Origin: Paludibacter sp. UBA6032
GTDB taxonomy: Bacteria; Bacteroidota; Bacteroidia; Bacteroidales; Paludibacteraceae
Reading direction: 5' to 3'
Assembly (NCBI GenBank): GCA_002427885.1
Contig: DIZI01000021.1
Location: 186,001-250,000, forward strand
DNA: 64,000 nucleotides
Within the stretch, counting starts at the first letter, position 1; the number at the start of each line of letters is the position of its first letter. A model generated the notes under the pieces. The model had not been told where the DNA came from, did not search any database, and saw only the letters and a list, made by a program, of their open reading frames with translations. A program made the translations under genes and the position numbers. This document shows, one piece after another, positions 1-7,639 of this stretch.

Positions 1-538
1 GAAAACCATATCGACGAATACCGTATTTCGTATACAACGAATAGGGAATGCCGTACATATAAGCATAATCCGGCATTGTTTGATGGAAAGCCGTATCGAA
101 AACGGCTATTTGAGGCACCGAGGGCAGCAATTCGTCAATAGCACGTATACCGGCTAAATTTGGCGGATTATGCAGTGGAGCAATATCAATACACTCTTCG
201 ATCATACGAATTACCTCATCGGTGATCAATACACTGGAATTAAATTTTTCACCTCCATGAACCACACGATGACCAACCGCATCAATTTCTTCCAACGATT
301 TGATTGATCCGTGCTTTTCACTTGTAAGTACACCTAAAATATATTCTATTGCAAGTTGATGTTCAAGAATTTCACCTTTTAGAATCACTTTTTTCCCGTC
401 GCGACGAATGTGTTTAAGAAAAGAACCTTTCATGCCTATTTTTTCAACACCACCGGTTCCCAATTCCTCATTGGTCTCCATATCGAGCAACTTATATTTC
501 ACAGAAGAACTTCCGCAGTTTAAAACTAATATTTTCAT
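1..538 (-). CDS. ackA: Acetate kinase, 3' part cut off by window edge
   Basis: Reading from the ATG complement at 536-538, the first 179 residues of acetate kinase are visible. The start MKILVLNCGSSSVKYKL is the family N-terminus, with the nucleotide-binding Asn at position 7. It is followed by the substrate-binding motif HRVVHGGEKF and the VFDTAFHQTMP motif carrying the catalytic Asp. The enzyme converts acetyl phosphate and ADP to acetate and ATP in the cytoplasm. It starts only 13 nt after the dehydrogenase stop codon and is downstream of pta on the same strand, so pta, the dehydrogenase and ackA look like one transcript. The remaining C-terminal half lies outside the window. Confidence 0.95.
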   Translation of the reverse strand, partial: MKILVLNCGSSSVKYKLLDMETNEELGTGGVEKIGMKGSFLKHIRRDGKKVILKGEILEHQLAIEYILGVLTSEKHGSIKSLEEIDAVGHRVVHGGEKFNSSVLITDEVIRMIEECIDIAPLHNPPNLAGIRAIDELLPSVPQIAVFDTAFHQTMPDYAYMYGIPYSLYTKYGIRRYGF

Positions 539-551
539 GTTTTGGTCCTCC

Positions 552-1508
552 TTATTTTATTAAATTTCCTGATTCATCGTAAACATAAAATCCCTTACCC
601 GAACTTACCCCAAAATGTTTTGCCCGGTAAAGACGCAATAAAATGGGTGATGGTTTGTATTTAAGACTTCCATATTCGTCCCAAAGGTTTTCAAGTAAAC
701 GAACAATTTTTTCAATTCCCATTTGATCAGCTGTACGAAAGACACCCTGACGGTGTCCGAAACCAATCGTCAGTACCCGGTCAATGTCTTCAACAGATGA
801 AATACCTTCCATTAAAATTCCACAGGCTTCGTTCAATTGAATAAGAAACAAACGAATACTCACCAAACCGGAAGATTCTGTTACCGGAATATATTGATGA
901 TTAATCAATTTGGCAAACTGACAAACCTTCTCATAAGTTTCAACAGATGTGTTTAATCCGGGAACAATTTCAATAATTTGCGAATCAGGAATATTGGATA
1001 AAAAATGTAACCCGATACAACGTTCGGTATGTACAAGTTCGGATGCCAGGTCGGTAACGATTACTGTAGACACATTTGAAGCAATAATCGCGGTTGGCGA
1101 CAATACTCTTTCCAACTCAACAAAAACTTCTTTTCTGTGTTTTACACGTCTTTCACCTGTTTTGTCATTGTATCGAATCGCCTCTATTACAAAGTCACAA
1201 CCGGTGAAATCTTCGTATTTTGTCGTACCTTTTATACGCGACATAATTGCCTTTTTTTCATTGCCTGTCAAACCCCAATTCTGGATCTTTTTGTCAAGCT
1301 TGCCTTCAATTCGATCAAAGGAGTTTGCAATATTTTCTTCGTCGGGTTCTAAAAAAACCACTTCCATTCCATTCAGTGCCGCCGTAGTGGCAATCACGCT
1401 TCCTTCATTACCGCAACCCACTACGCCAATTCGTGAAAACAGGGTGCGTTTGCGGTTACGTTTACTTAATCCGTAACGTTCAATAGCTTCAATAATTTCT
1501 TCAGCCAT
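552..1508 (-). CDS. 3-hydroxyacyl-CoA (3-hydroxybutyryl-CoA) dehydrogenase family protein
   Basis: The 318-residue protein has an N-terminal NAD-binding Rossmann fold with the dinucleotide motif GVVGCGNEGSVIA at about residues 28-40. FVIEAI and SNVSTVIV follow, then the catalytic-His region GLHFLSNIP and the C-terminal dimerisation domain ending GKGFYVY. This order is typical of 3-hydroxybutyryl-CoA dehydrogenases (about 280-320 aa), which oxidise 3-hydroxyacyl-CoA with NAD. The usual HFFNP after the catalytic His is here HFLSNIP, so the substrate may differ from the textbook enzyme. It lies between pta and ackA, an uncommon position, suggesting an acyl-CoA substrate linked to the acetyl-CoA/acetate node. 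A repeat element sits directly upstream of its ATG. Confidence 0.85.
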   Translation of the reverse strand: MAEEIIEAIERYGLSKRNRKRTLFSRIGVVGCGNEGSVIATTAALNGMEVVFLEPDEENIANSFDRIEGKLDKKIQNWGLTGNEKKAIMSRIKGTTKYEDFTGCDFVIEAIRYNDKTGERRVKHRKEVFVELERVLSPTAIIASNVSTVIVTDLASELVHTERCIGLHFLSNIPDSQIIEIVPGLNTSVETYEKVCQFAKLINHQYIPVTESSGLVSIRLFLIQLNEACGILMEGISSVEDIDRVLTIGFGHRQGVFRTADQMGIEKIVRLLENLWDEYGSLKYKPSPILLRLYRAKHFGVSSGKGFYVYDESGNLIK

Positions 1509-1514
1509 AATTTT

Positions 1515-1590
1515 TTTTTTAATGCATAATTAATAATTCAGAATGCATAATTCTCACTTCAAAAATGCATTCTTCAATTATGAATTATGC
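1515..1590. repeat. GCATAATT-type imperfect inverted repeat between pta and the dehydrogenase gene
   Basis: Two arms of about 25 bp, at 1524-1548 and 1565-1590, are imperfect inverted copies. The inner 9 bp (AGAATGCAT / ATGCATTCT) and the outer 8 bp (GCATAATT / AATTATGC) match exactly. The 17-nt string TTTTTTAATGCATAATT at 1515-1531 recurs exactly at 53289-53305, where it also sits a few bases upstream of a minus-strand start codon (araB). It would form a hairpin in the pta-to-dehydrogenase mRNA. Confidence 0.75.
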
Positions 1591-1605
1591 TTTATGAATT
1601 GTGAA

Positions 1606-2607
1606 TTAATTTTTCATTGCCTGATTGGCCGTAATTGTAATCATCCTCACAATATCGTCAACCGAACAACCACGTGAAAGATCGTTTATTGGGGCTGCCA
1701 TCCCTTGTAAAATAGGACCAACAGCTTGCGCTCCTGAAAATCGTTCCACCATTTTGTAACCAATATTTCCGGCCTGTAAATCGGGGAAAACCAATACGTT
1801 GGCATGACCTGCAATTTTACTTCCGGGAGCTTTGCTTTGTCCGATTGATGGGACTAAAGCCGCGTCAGCCTGTAATTCACCGTCAATCAATAAATCCGGT
1901 GCCATTTCTTTTGCAATCCGGGTTGCTTCCACAACTTTATCAACCAGTTCATGTTTGGCACTTCCTTTCGATGAGAAGCTCAGCATGGCCACACGAGGTT
2001 CATATCCACAAATAACCCGGGCAGTATTCGCAGTACTGACTGCAATTTGTGCCAGCTCTTCAGCACTTGGGTTTGGATTTACGGCACAATCGGCAAAAAC
2101 CAACAACCCGTTTTCACCATATTGTGGTGTGGGGGTAAACATCAACAATGCACCTGAAACAACCGAGATTCCCGGCAGTGTTTTTACAATCTGAAATGCC
2201 GGACGCAACACATTTCCGGTTGTATTTCTTGCTCCGGCCAACTCTCCATCGGCATCACCGTTTTTTATCATCAGGCACCCCAGATACAAAGGATCTTTCG
2301 ATAATTTTGATGCCTCTTCCAATGTCAGACCTTTACTTTTACGCAGTTCAAAAAGCAGATTGGCGTATTCACTCATCCGTACATCCTTTTCGGGATCTAC
2401 TATTGTAGCTTCCGCAATATGAGTCAATTTGTTCTCTGCTGCCAGATTCTTAATTTCCGCCTCATTCCCAATGAGTATAAGTTTTGCTGCCTTTTCTTTC
2501 AGAATAATATCTGCCGCTTTCAGTGTGCGGATTTCTGTCCCTTCGGGCAAGACAATTCGTTGTAAATTTGCCTTGGCACGAGTCATAATTTGTTCAAGTA
2601 ATTCCAT
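1606..2607 (-). CDS. pta: Phosphate acetyltransferase
   Basis: Phosphotransacetylase (acetyl-CoA + phosphate to acetyl phosphate), single-domain short form, 333 residues from MELLEQIMTRAKANLQRIVL. Visible motifs are LPEGTE near the N-terminus, GELAGARNTTGNVLRPA, and the C-terminal VFPDLQAGNIGYKMVERF, which is diagnostic of the PTA_PTB family. An in-frame ATG at 2682 was rejected because a good promoter lies at 2672-2702, downstream of that codon in transcription, and because the family begins at MELLEQ. It is the first gene of the probable pta-dehydrogenase-ackA operon. Confidence 0.95.
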   Translation of the reverse strand: MELLEQIMTRAKANLQRIVLPEGTEIRTLKAADIILKEKAAKLILIGNEAEIKNLAAENKLTHIAEATIVDPEKDVRMSEYANLLFELRKSKGLTLEEASKLSKDPLYLGCLMIKNGDADGELAGARNTTGNVLRPAFQIVKTLPGISVVSGALLMFTPTPQYGENGLLVFADCAVNPNPSAEELAQIAVSTANTARVICGYEPRVAMLSFSSKGSAKHELVDKVVEATRIAKEMAPDLLIDGELQADAALVPSIGQSKAPGSKIAGHANVLVFPDLQAGNIGYKMVERFSGAQAVGPILQGMAAPINDLSRGCSVDDIVRMITITANQAMKN

Positions 2608-2671
2608 TTTGTAAAAAATATAGTAAGTAATATTCGGCGAGAGGCAATTGTCTTCGGGCTGAAAAGCGGTG

Positions 2672-2702
2672 CAAAGATACATCTATTTCATAAAGTTGCA
2701 AT
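2672..2702 (-). promoter_or_regulatory. Predicted sigma-ABfr-type promoter of pta
   Basis: On the minus strand the -7 box TATCTTTG (2672-2679) matches TAnnTTTG. An ATTG (2699-2702) lies 19 bp upstream, the spacing expected for a Bacteroidota -33 box (TTTG). Transcription would start near 2665, giving a leader of about 58 nt before the ATG at 2607. Confidence 0.65.
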
Positions 2703-2814
2703 GTAGAGATGGCAATTTTATAATATGTTTATTTTTATACCTGAAAACAAAGATATTAAACATCCGAAATAAAACGTGCTTAAAAGTAAAAAATATTTTT
2801 TATAAAACAATAAT

Positions 2815-2848
2815 TTTGAAACTGATATTTTAAATTACACTATATTTG
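2815..2848 (+). promoter_or_regulatory. Distal candidate promoter for the hut operon
   Basis: TTTG at 2815-2818 is followed after 22 bp by TATATTTG at 2841-2848, close to the Bacteroidota consensus TTTG-N19-21-TAnnTTTG. It would give a leader of about 230 nt to hutH. The 2703-3092 intergenic stretch otherwise holds AT-rich DNA and the second -7 box at 3042. I see no convincing gene in it. Confidence 0.45.
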
Positions 2849-3041
2849 TACGGAAAAAGTACAAACTATTACGGGTCACCAAAATTGGAATAACTGAAAT
2901 TGATTGTTTAGTTCCTTGGATTTGTTCTTTATTGATTTTGTTTGTCCGGCACAAAACAAAGAAAGTATGAAATTAATAAATATTTCTTTGTGAGAATAAG
3001 CATTATTATTTTTTGGAGGAGAATGTTTAAGAAACAATGCA

Positions 3042-3049
3042 TATATTTG
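3042..3049 (+). promoter_or_regulatory. Proximal -7 box upstream of hutH
   Basis: TATATTTG matches TAnnTTTG and lies 44 bp upstream of the hutH ATG. No TTTG is found at 19-21 bp upstream, so it may need an activator or may be a chance match. Confidence 0.4.
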
Positions 3050-3092
3050 CATAAAAATACCGAAATAATCTTGAATCAGGATCTCAATCATT

Positions 3093-4679
3093 ATGCAAAA
3101 ACACAATTCGACAAAAGAATTTCGTTACGGCGAAGATACAATGACCATTGGCAGAGCGCTTAACTTAGCCAGAGGATTTGAAACTGGAATTTTAACAACC
3201 ACAATCCGGGCCAAAGTACAGGAAAACAGGGAAGTCGTGGAACAAATTGTTCACAAGAAAAAAATTGTCTACGGCATCAACACAGGTTTCGGACCTTTAT
3301 GTACAACCCTGATAGGCGAAGAAGATACAAAAAAACTGCAATATAATCTGTTGATGAGTCACAGTGTTGGCGTTGGAAATCTGATTGATAAAGAAATCGC
3401 CAAATTGATGATGATTCTCAAAGTTCACGCACTCTGTAAAGGTTATTCGGGAATTGCCATTGAAACTATTGAGCGGATTTTATGGCACATCGAAAATAAT
3501 GTAATTCCAGGTGTTCCTGAACAAGGTTCTGTGGGTGCTTCCGGTGATTTGGCTCCGCTTTCCCACTTGTTTCTGCCTCTTATCGGAATGGGAAAAGTTT
3601 GGTTCGAAAACGAATTAAAGCCTATGTCGGAAGTTTTGCAACAATTCAATATGCAGCCGGTTGATTTAGGTCCGAAAGAAGGGTTGGCACTGATAAACGG
3701 AACACAGTTTATGAGTGCCCATGCAGTTATTTTGCTGGAAAAATTTCAAAACTGTCTGGATCATGCCGACATTATTGCTGCAATGAACCATGAAGCCATG
3801 ATGGGTTCGGTCAAATGCTTTGATGAAGAATTACATAATCTTCGCCCTTATTCCGGCAGCATTTACGTGGCCAAACGCATGCGAAAATTGCTTCATAATT
3901 CCGAAATTGTTGTGTCACATAAAAATTGTCTTCGGGTACAGGATCCGTATTCATTGCGTTGCATTCCGCAGGTTCACGGTGCTTCACGCAATGCATGGTT
4001 ACACCTGAAAGAAACAATCCTCATCGAAATAAATTCCGTAACCGACAATCCCATTATTTTTTCAGAAGATAAAACCATCAGTGGTGGACATTTTCACGGA
4101 CAACCCATTGCCATGCCGATTGATTATGCAGGACTGGCAGCAGCCGAACTGGGCAATATTGCCGATCGGAGGGTTTATTTATCCATGATGGAAAGTGTGC
4201 CCGGCCTTCCCAAATTATTAATGAAACATACGGGATTGAATTCGGGGTTCATGATTTTACAATACAGCACAGCTGCTTTAGTCAGTGAAAATAAAACACT
4301 TTGTTTTCCGGCCAGTGCCGACAGCATTCCAACATCCCTCGGACAGGAAGATCACGTGAGCATGGGTTCCATTGGTGTTCGGAAAAGCCTGCGGATAGTG
4401 GAAAATCTGGAAAAAATTCTGGCCATTGAAATGCTTACAGCTGCCCAGGGATTTGATTTCCGGAAACCGTTGAAATCCGGTGTACTTGTGGATGAAGCAC
4501 ATAAAATCATCCGCGAACAAATCACTTTTGCCGATACCGACCGCATTTTTTCAGAGGATATTGAAAAATCTATTGAACTTATCAAGTCAAAAAATATTAT
4601 CAGTCAACTCAATGAAGTTGCTAAAAAACGTCACATCGATTTTAAAAACGAAGGACATGAATTATTCGGAATTTATTAA
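3093..4679 (+). CDS. hutH: Histidine ammonia-lyase
   Basis: First step of histidine degradation: L-histidine to trans-urocanate plus ammonia, cytoplasmic. The 528-residue protein carries the MIO-forming Ala-Ser-Gly at residues 149-151 inside GSVGASGDLAPLSH. It also has the catalytic Tyr in YGINTGFGPL (Tyr60) and the later motif QDPYSLRCIPQVHGA. Length fits the family (about 500-530 aa). The last 23 nt overlap the start of hutU, indicating translational coupling. Together with hutU, hutI and ftcD it forms a complete operon ending in glutamate and formimino-tetrahydrofolate processing. Confidence 0.95.
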   Translation: MQKHNSTKEFRYGEDTMTIGRALNLARGFETGILTTTIRAKVQENREVVEQIVHKKKIVYGINTGFGPLCTTLIGEEDTKKLQYNLLMSHSVGVGNLIDKEIAKLMMILKVHALCKGYSGIAIETIERILWHIENNVIPGVPEQGSVGASGDLAPLSHLFLPLIGMGKVWFENELKPMSEVLQQFNMQPVDLGPKEGLALINGTQFMSAHAVILLEKFQNCLDHADIIAAMNHEAMMGSVKCFDEELHNLRPYSGSIYVAKRMRKLLHNSEIVVSHKNCLRVQDPYSLRCIPQVHGASRNAWLHLKETILIEINSVTDNPIIFSEDKTISGGHFHGQPIAMPIDYAGLAAAELGNIADRRVYLSMMESVPGLPKLLMKHTGLNSGFMILQYSTAALVSENKTLCFPASADSIPTSLGQEDHVSMGSIGVRKSLRIVENLEKILAIEMLTAAQGFDFRKPLKSGVLVDEAHKIIREQITFADTDRIFSEDIEKSIELIKSKNIISQLNEVAKKRHIDFKNEGHELFGIY

Positions 4680-6327
4680 AAAATACGCCAATCATCCTCA
4701 TTATAAAGCTCCAAGAGGAAGTATAATACATGCTAAATCATGGCAAACAGAAGCTCCCTTACGTATGTTGCTGAACAATCTTGATGCTGAAGTGGCTGAA
4801 GATCCGGCTAACCTGATTGTATACGGTGGAACGGGACAAGCAGCGCGTAATCCGGAAGCAGTAAAAGAAATTATTCGTATTTTATTGGAAATGGACGAAA
4901 ATCATTCCTTACTGGTTCAATCAGGAAAACCCATCGGATTGATTCGTTCACATCCGTTGGCTCCACGTGTTCTGATTGCCAACAGTAATCTGGTTCCGGC
5001 ATGGGCCACGTGGGAACATTTCGAAGAATTGAAGTCGAGAGGATTGATGATGTACGGACAAATGACAGCCGGAAGCTGGATTTACATTGGTTCGCAGGGA
5101 ATTTTGCAGGGAACATTCGAAACTTTTGTTGAATGTGGCCGTAAGTATTTCAATAGTGATTTAAAACACAAATTAATTGTTTCCGGTGGAATTGGTGGCA
5201 TGAGTGGAGCACAACCATTAGCAGCCACCATGACCGGAGCCACTTATCTGGGTGTGGATGTTGATCCGGAACGTATCAAAAAAAGGTTGGAAACACATTA
5301 TATCGATAAAATGACTTTCGATTATAATGAAGCTGTGAAATGGACATTGGAAGCAAAAGAAAGAGGCGAAGCGGTTTCCATTGGGTTAGTTGGTGATATC
5401 GGCGATGTCCTCGAAAAATTATTGAATGATAATATTATTCCTGAAATTCTGACCGACCAGACTTCGGCCCATGATCCGTTGAACGGCTATGTACCAAATG
5501 GTTTTAGCCTGGAAGAAGCGCTGGAATTACGAAAAACCAATCCAATATTATATAAAGAAAAATCGTTGAAAAGTATGGCGCGGCATGTCGGTTTTATGCT
5601 CGAAATGCAAAAACGTGGCAGCATTACATTTGATTATGGCAATAATTTGCGGGAATTTGCCCGTCAGGGTGGCGAAGAACATGCGTACGATTACGATGGT
5701 TTTGTTCCGAAGTTTATCCGTCCGCTTTTTTGTGATGGCAAGGGTCCGTTCCGCTGGGTGGCACTCTCGGGCGATCCGGAAGATATATTTACGACCGACC
5801 GGGAGTTGATGAAATTATTTCCGGAAAACGAACATCTGATAAAATGGTTGACTGAAGCCCAGGAGAAAGTGGACTTTCAGGGCCTGCCAAGCCGTATTTG
5901 TTGGTTGGGAATGGGCGAACGCGAAAAAGCAGGCTTGTTGTTCAACCAATTGGTGCGCGAAGGGAAAGTAAAAGCACCTATTGTCATTGGCCGCGATCAT
6001 CTCGATTGTGGTTCGGTGGCGTCACCAAACCGCGAAACCGAAGGTATGTTGGACGGATCGGATGCAGTTTCAGACTGGCCGTTGCTGAATTTGATGGCAA
6101 ATACAAGTGGCGGAGCAACCTGGGTTTCATTTCATCACGGTGGTGGTGTAGGAATCGGCTACTCACAACATGCGGGTATGGTAATTGTTGCTGACGGAAC
6201 CAATCGGGCTGCTGAAAATCTGAGTCGGGTGTTGTTTAATGATCCGGCCATGGGAATTTATCGTCATGCCGATGCAGGGTATAAAACAGCAATAGAAAAC
6301 AGGAAAAAATTTGATCTGAATACTTAA
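4657..6327 (+). CDS. hutU: Urocanate hydratase (urocanase)
   Basis: Converts urocanate to imidazolonepropionate using tightly bound NAD. The reading frame is open from further upstream, but the family N-terminus begins at MNYSEFIKKYANHPHYKAPRG, so the ATG at 4657, just after an AAGGA-like site and within the hutH 3' end, is the likely start. This gives 556 aa, the usual length. Visible motifs are YGGTGQAARN, SGGIGGMSGAQPLA (NAD binding), and GLPSRICWLGMGERE with Cys415 at the position of the catalytic Cys. LDCGSVASPNRETEGM follows. The 23-nt overlap with hutH suggests coupled translation. Confidence 0.95.
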   Translation: MNYSEFIKKYANHPHYKAPRGSIIHAKSWQTEAPLRMLLNNLDAEVAEDPANLIVYGGTGQAARNPEAVKEIIRILLEMDENHSLLVQSGKPIGLIRSHPLAPRVLIANSNLVPAWATWEHFEELKSRGLMMYGQMTAGSWIYIGSQGILQGTFETFVECGRKYFNSDLKHKLIVSGGIGGMSGAQPLAATMTGATYLGVDVDPERIKKRLETHYIDKMTFDYNEAVKWTLEAKERGEAVSIGLVGDIGDVLEKLLNDNIIPEILTDQTSAHDPLNGYVPNGFSLEEALELRKTNPILYKEKSLKSMARHVGFMLEMQKRGSITFDYGNNLREFARQGGEEHAYDYDGFVPKFIRPLFCDGKGPFRWVALSGDPEDIFTTDRELMKLFPENEHLIKWLTEAQEKVDFQGLPSRICWLGMGEREKAGLLFNQLVREGKVKAPIVIGRDHLDCGSVASPNRETEGMLDGSDAVSDWPLLNLMANTSGGATWVSFHHGGGVGIGYSQHAGMVIVADGTNRAAENLSRVLFNDPAMGIYRHADAGYKTAIENRKKFDLNT

Positions 6328-6399
6328 TCTGATTTCGCAGTTTAAGTTCGTGAATATACTAATAATGAACGTGATTATAATCAACATAATCGAAACTAT

Positions 6400-7626
6400 A
6401 TGACTCTCACAGGACCATTTAAGCAAATTCTGACTATGGATAACTTGCCACTTAAAGGCCATTTATCCGACGACCAACTGCAAATCATTCCTGATGCCGG
6501 AATCTTGCACGAACATGGTAAGATTCTTGAAATTGAAAAATTTGAAAAATTAAAACAACGAAATCCTGATGCAATAGTTGAACATCTCGATGATGATTCT
6601 GTGGCTTTACCTGGAATGATTGATGTCCACACGCATATTTGCTGGGCAGGATCACGGACAACCGATTATACACTGCGATTGTCAGGAAAAAGTTACCTGG
6701 AAATAGCGGAATCAGGCGGTGGAATATGGAATACAGTAGAGAAAACACGCAATGCCTCGCTAATTGAGCTTGCTGAACTTACTGCCCAACGTGCTCAAAA
6801 ATTACTCAAACTTGGGTTTACTACCATCGAAGTGAAAAGCGGTTACGGATTATCTGTTGAACAGGAATTGAAAATTCTGGAAGCCATCAAACTGGCCGAT
6901 CGAAATTCCACTGCCGATTTAATTTCAACTTGTCTGGCTGCACATATTTTACCGGAAGATTTTGATGGTGATGAAGAAGATTACCTGCAACAACTGATTG
7001 AAAAATTATTGCCGGAAATAAAGAAAAAGAATTTATCAAGAAGGATTGATATTTTCGTTGAGAAAGGTGCTTTTTCAATTTTGTCAGCTAAAAATTATTT
7101 ACTGAAAGCAAAAGAACATGGATTTGAAATCATCATTCACGGTGATCAGTTTACAACAGGTGTTGCCGCATTAGCAAACGAAGTGTTGGCGCTTAGCATT
7201 GATCATTTGGAAGCTGCCGACGATGAAGAAATTGCATTGCTGGCTGCGGGGAATGTAATCCCTGTTGTACTTCCGGGTGCTTCGATTGGATTGGGAGAAC
7301 CGTTTGCACCGGCTCATAAATTGCTTGATGCAGGAACGTCATTAGTCATTGCTTCTGATTGGAATCCGGGTTCTGCACCTATGGGAAACCTCATGACAGA
7401 AGCTGCCATTTTAGGTGCTTATGAAAAACTGACTATGTCGGAAGTTTTAGCTGCATTGACATGCCGGGCTGCCGGTGCATTAGGCAAAACAGACAGAGGC
7501 GTGTTGAAACAAGGAAATATTGCAGACATAATTGCATTTAAGACGAAGGATTATAGAGAAATATTATACCGGCAAGGAGAATTAAGACCGGAGAAAGTTT
7601 GGAAAAAAGGCCAAATAATTAAATAA
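6400..7626 (+). CDS. hutI: Imidazolonepropionase
   Basis: Hydrolyses imidazolone-5-propionate to N-formimino-L-glutamate. This 408-residue member of the amidohydrolase superfamily has the metal-binding DVHTHICWAG (His77, His79) after a short N-terminal beta domain. It also has SGGGIWNTVEKTR (substrate binding), the metal His in IIIHGDQFT, and the catalytic Asp in ASDWNPGSAP. It follows hutU by 72 nt and precedes ftcD by 13 nt on the same strand, consistent with one operon. Confidence 0.95.
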   Translation: MTLTGPFKQILTMDNLPLKGHLSDDQLQIIPDAGILHEHGKILEIEKFEKLKQRNPDAIVEHLDDDSVALPGMIDVHTHICWAGSRTTDYTLRLSGKSYLEIAESGGGIWNTVEKTRNASLIELAELTAQRAQKLLKLGFTTIEVKSGYGLSVEQELKILEAIKLADRNSTADLISTCLAAHILPEDFDGDEEDYLQQLIEKLLPEIKKKNLSRRIDIFVEKGAFSILSAKNYLLKAKEHGFEIIIHGDQFTTGVAALANEVLALSIDHLEAADDEEIALLAAGNVIPVVLPGASIGLGEPFAPAHKLLDAGTSLVIASDWNPGSAPMGNLMTEAAILGAYEKLTMSEVLAALTCRAAGALGKTDRGVLKQGNIADIIAFKTKDYREILYRQGELRPEKVWKKGQIIK

Positions 7627-7639
7627 TTTACTATTCAAT

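Noticed and set aside
949..1476. 175-codon plus-strand ORF across the dehydrogenase gene
   Set aside because: Antisense to a well-conserved enzyme; no recognisable domain and no start context.
2608..2682. Extended N-terminus of pta from the ATG at 2682
   Set aside because: The predicted promoter lies within 2672-2702, so this ATG would precede the transcript start; family members begin at MELLEQ.
2942..3163. Small plus-strand ORF upstream of hutH
   Set aside because: It overlaps the hutH start in another frame, is AT-derived in composition, and a promoter box lies inside it.
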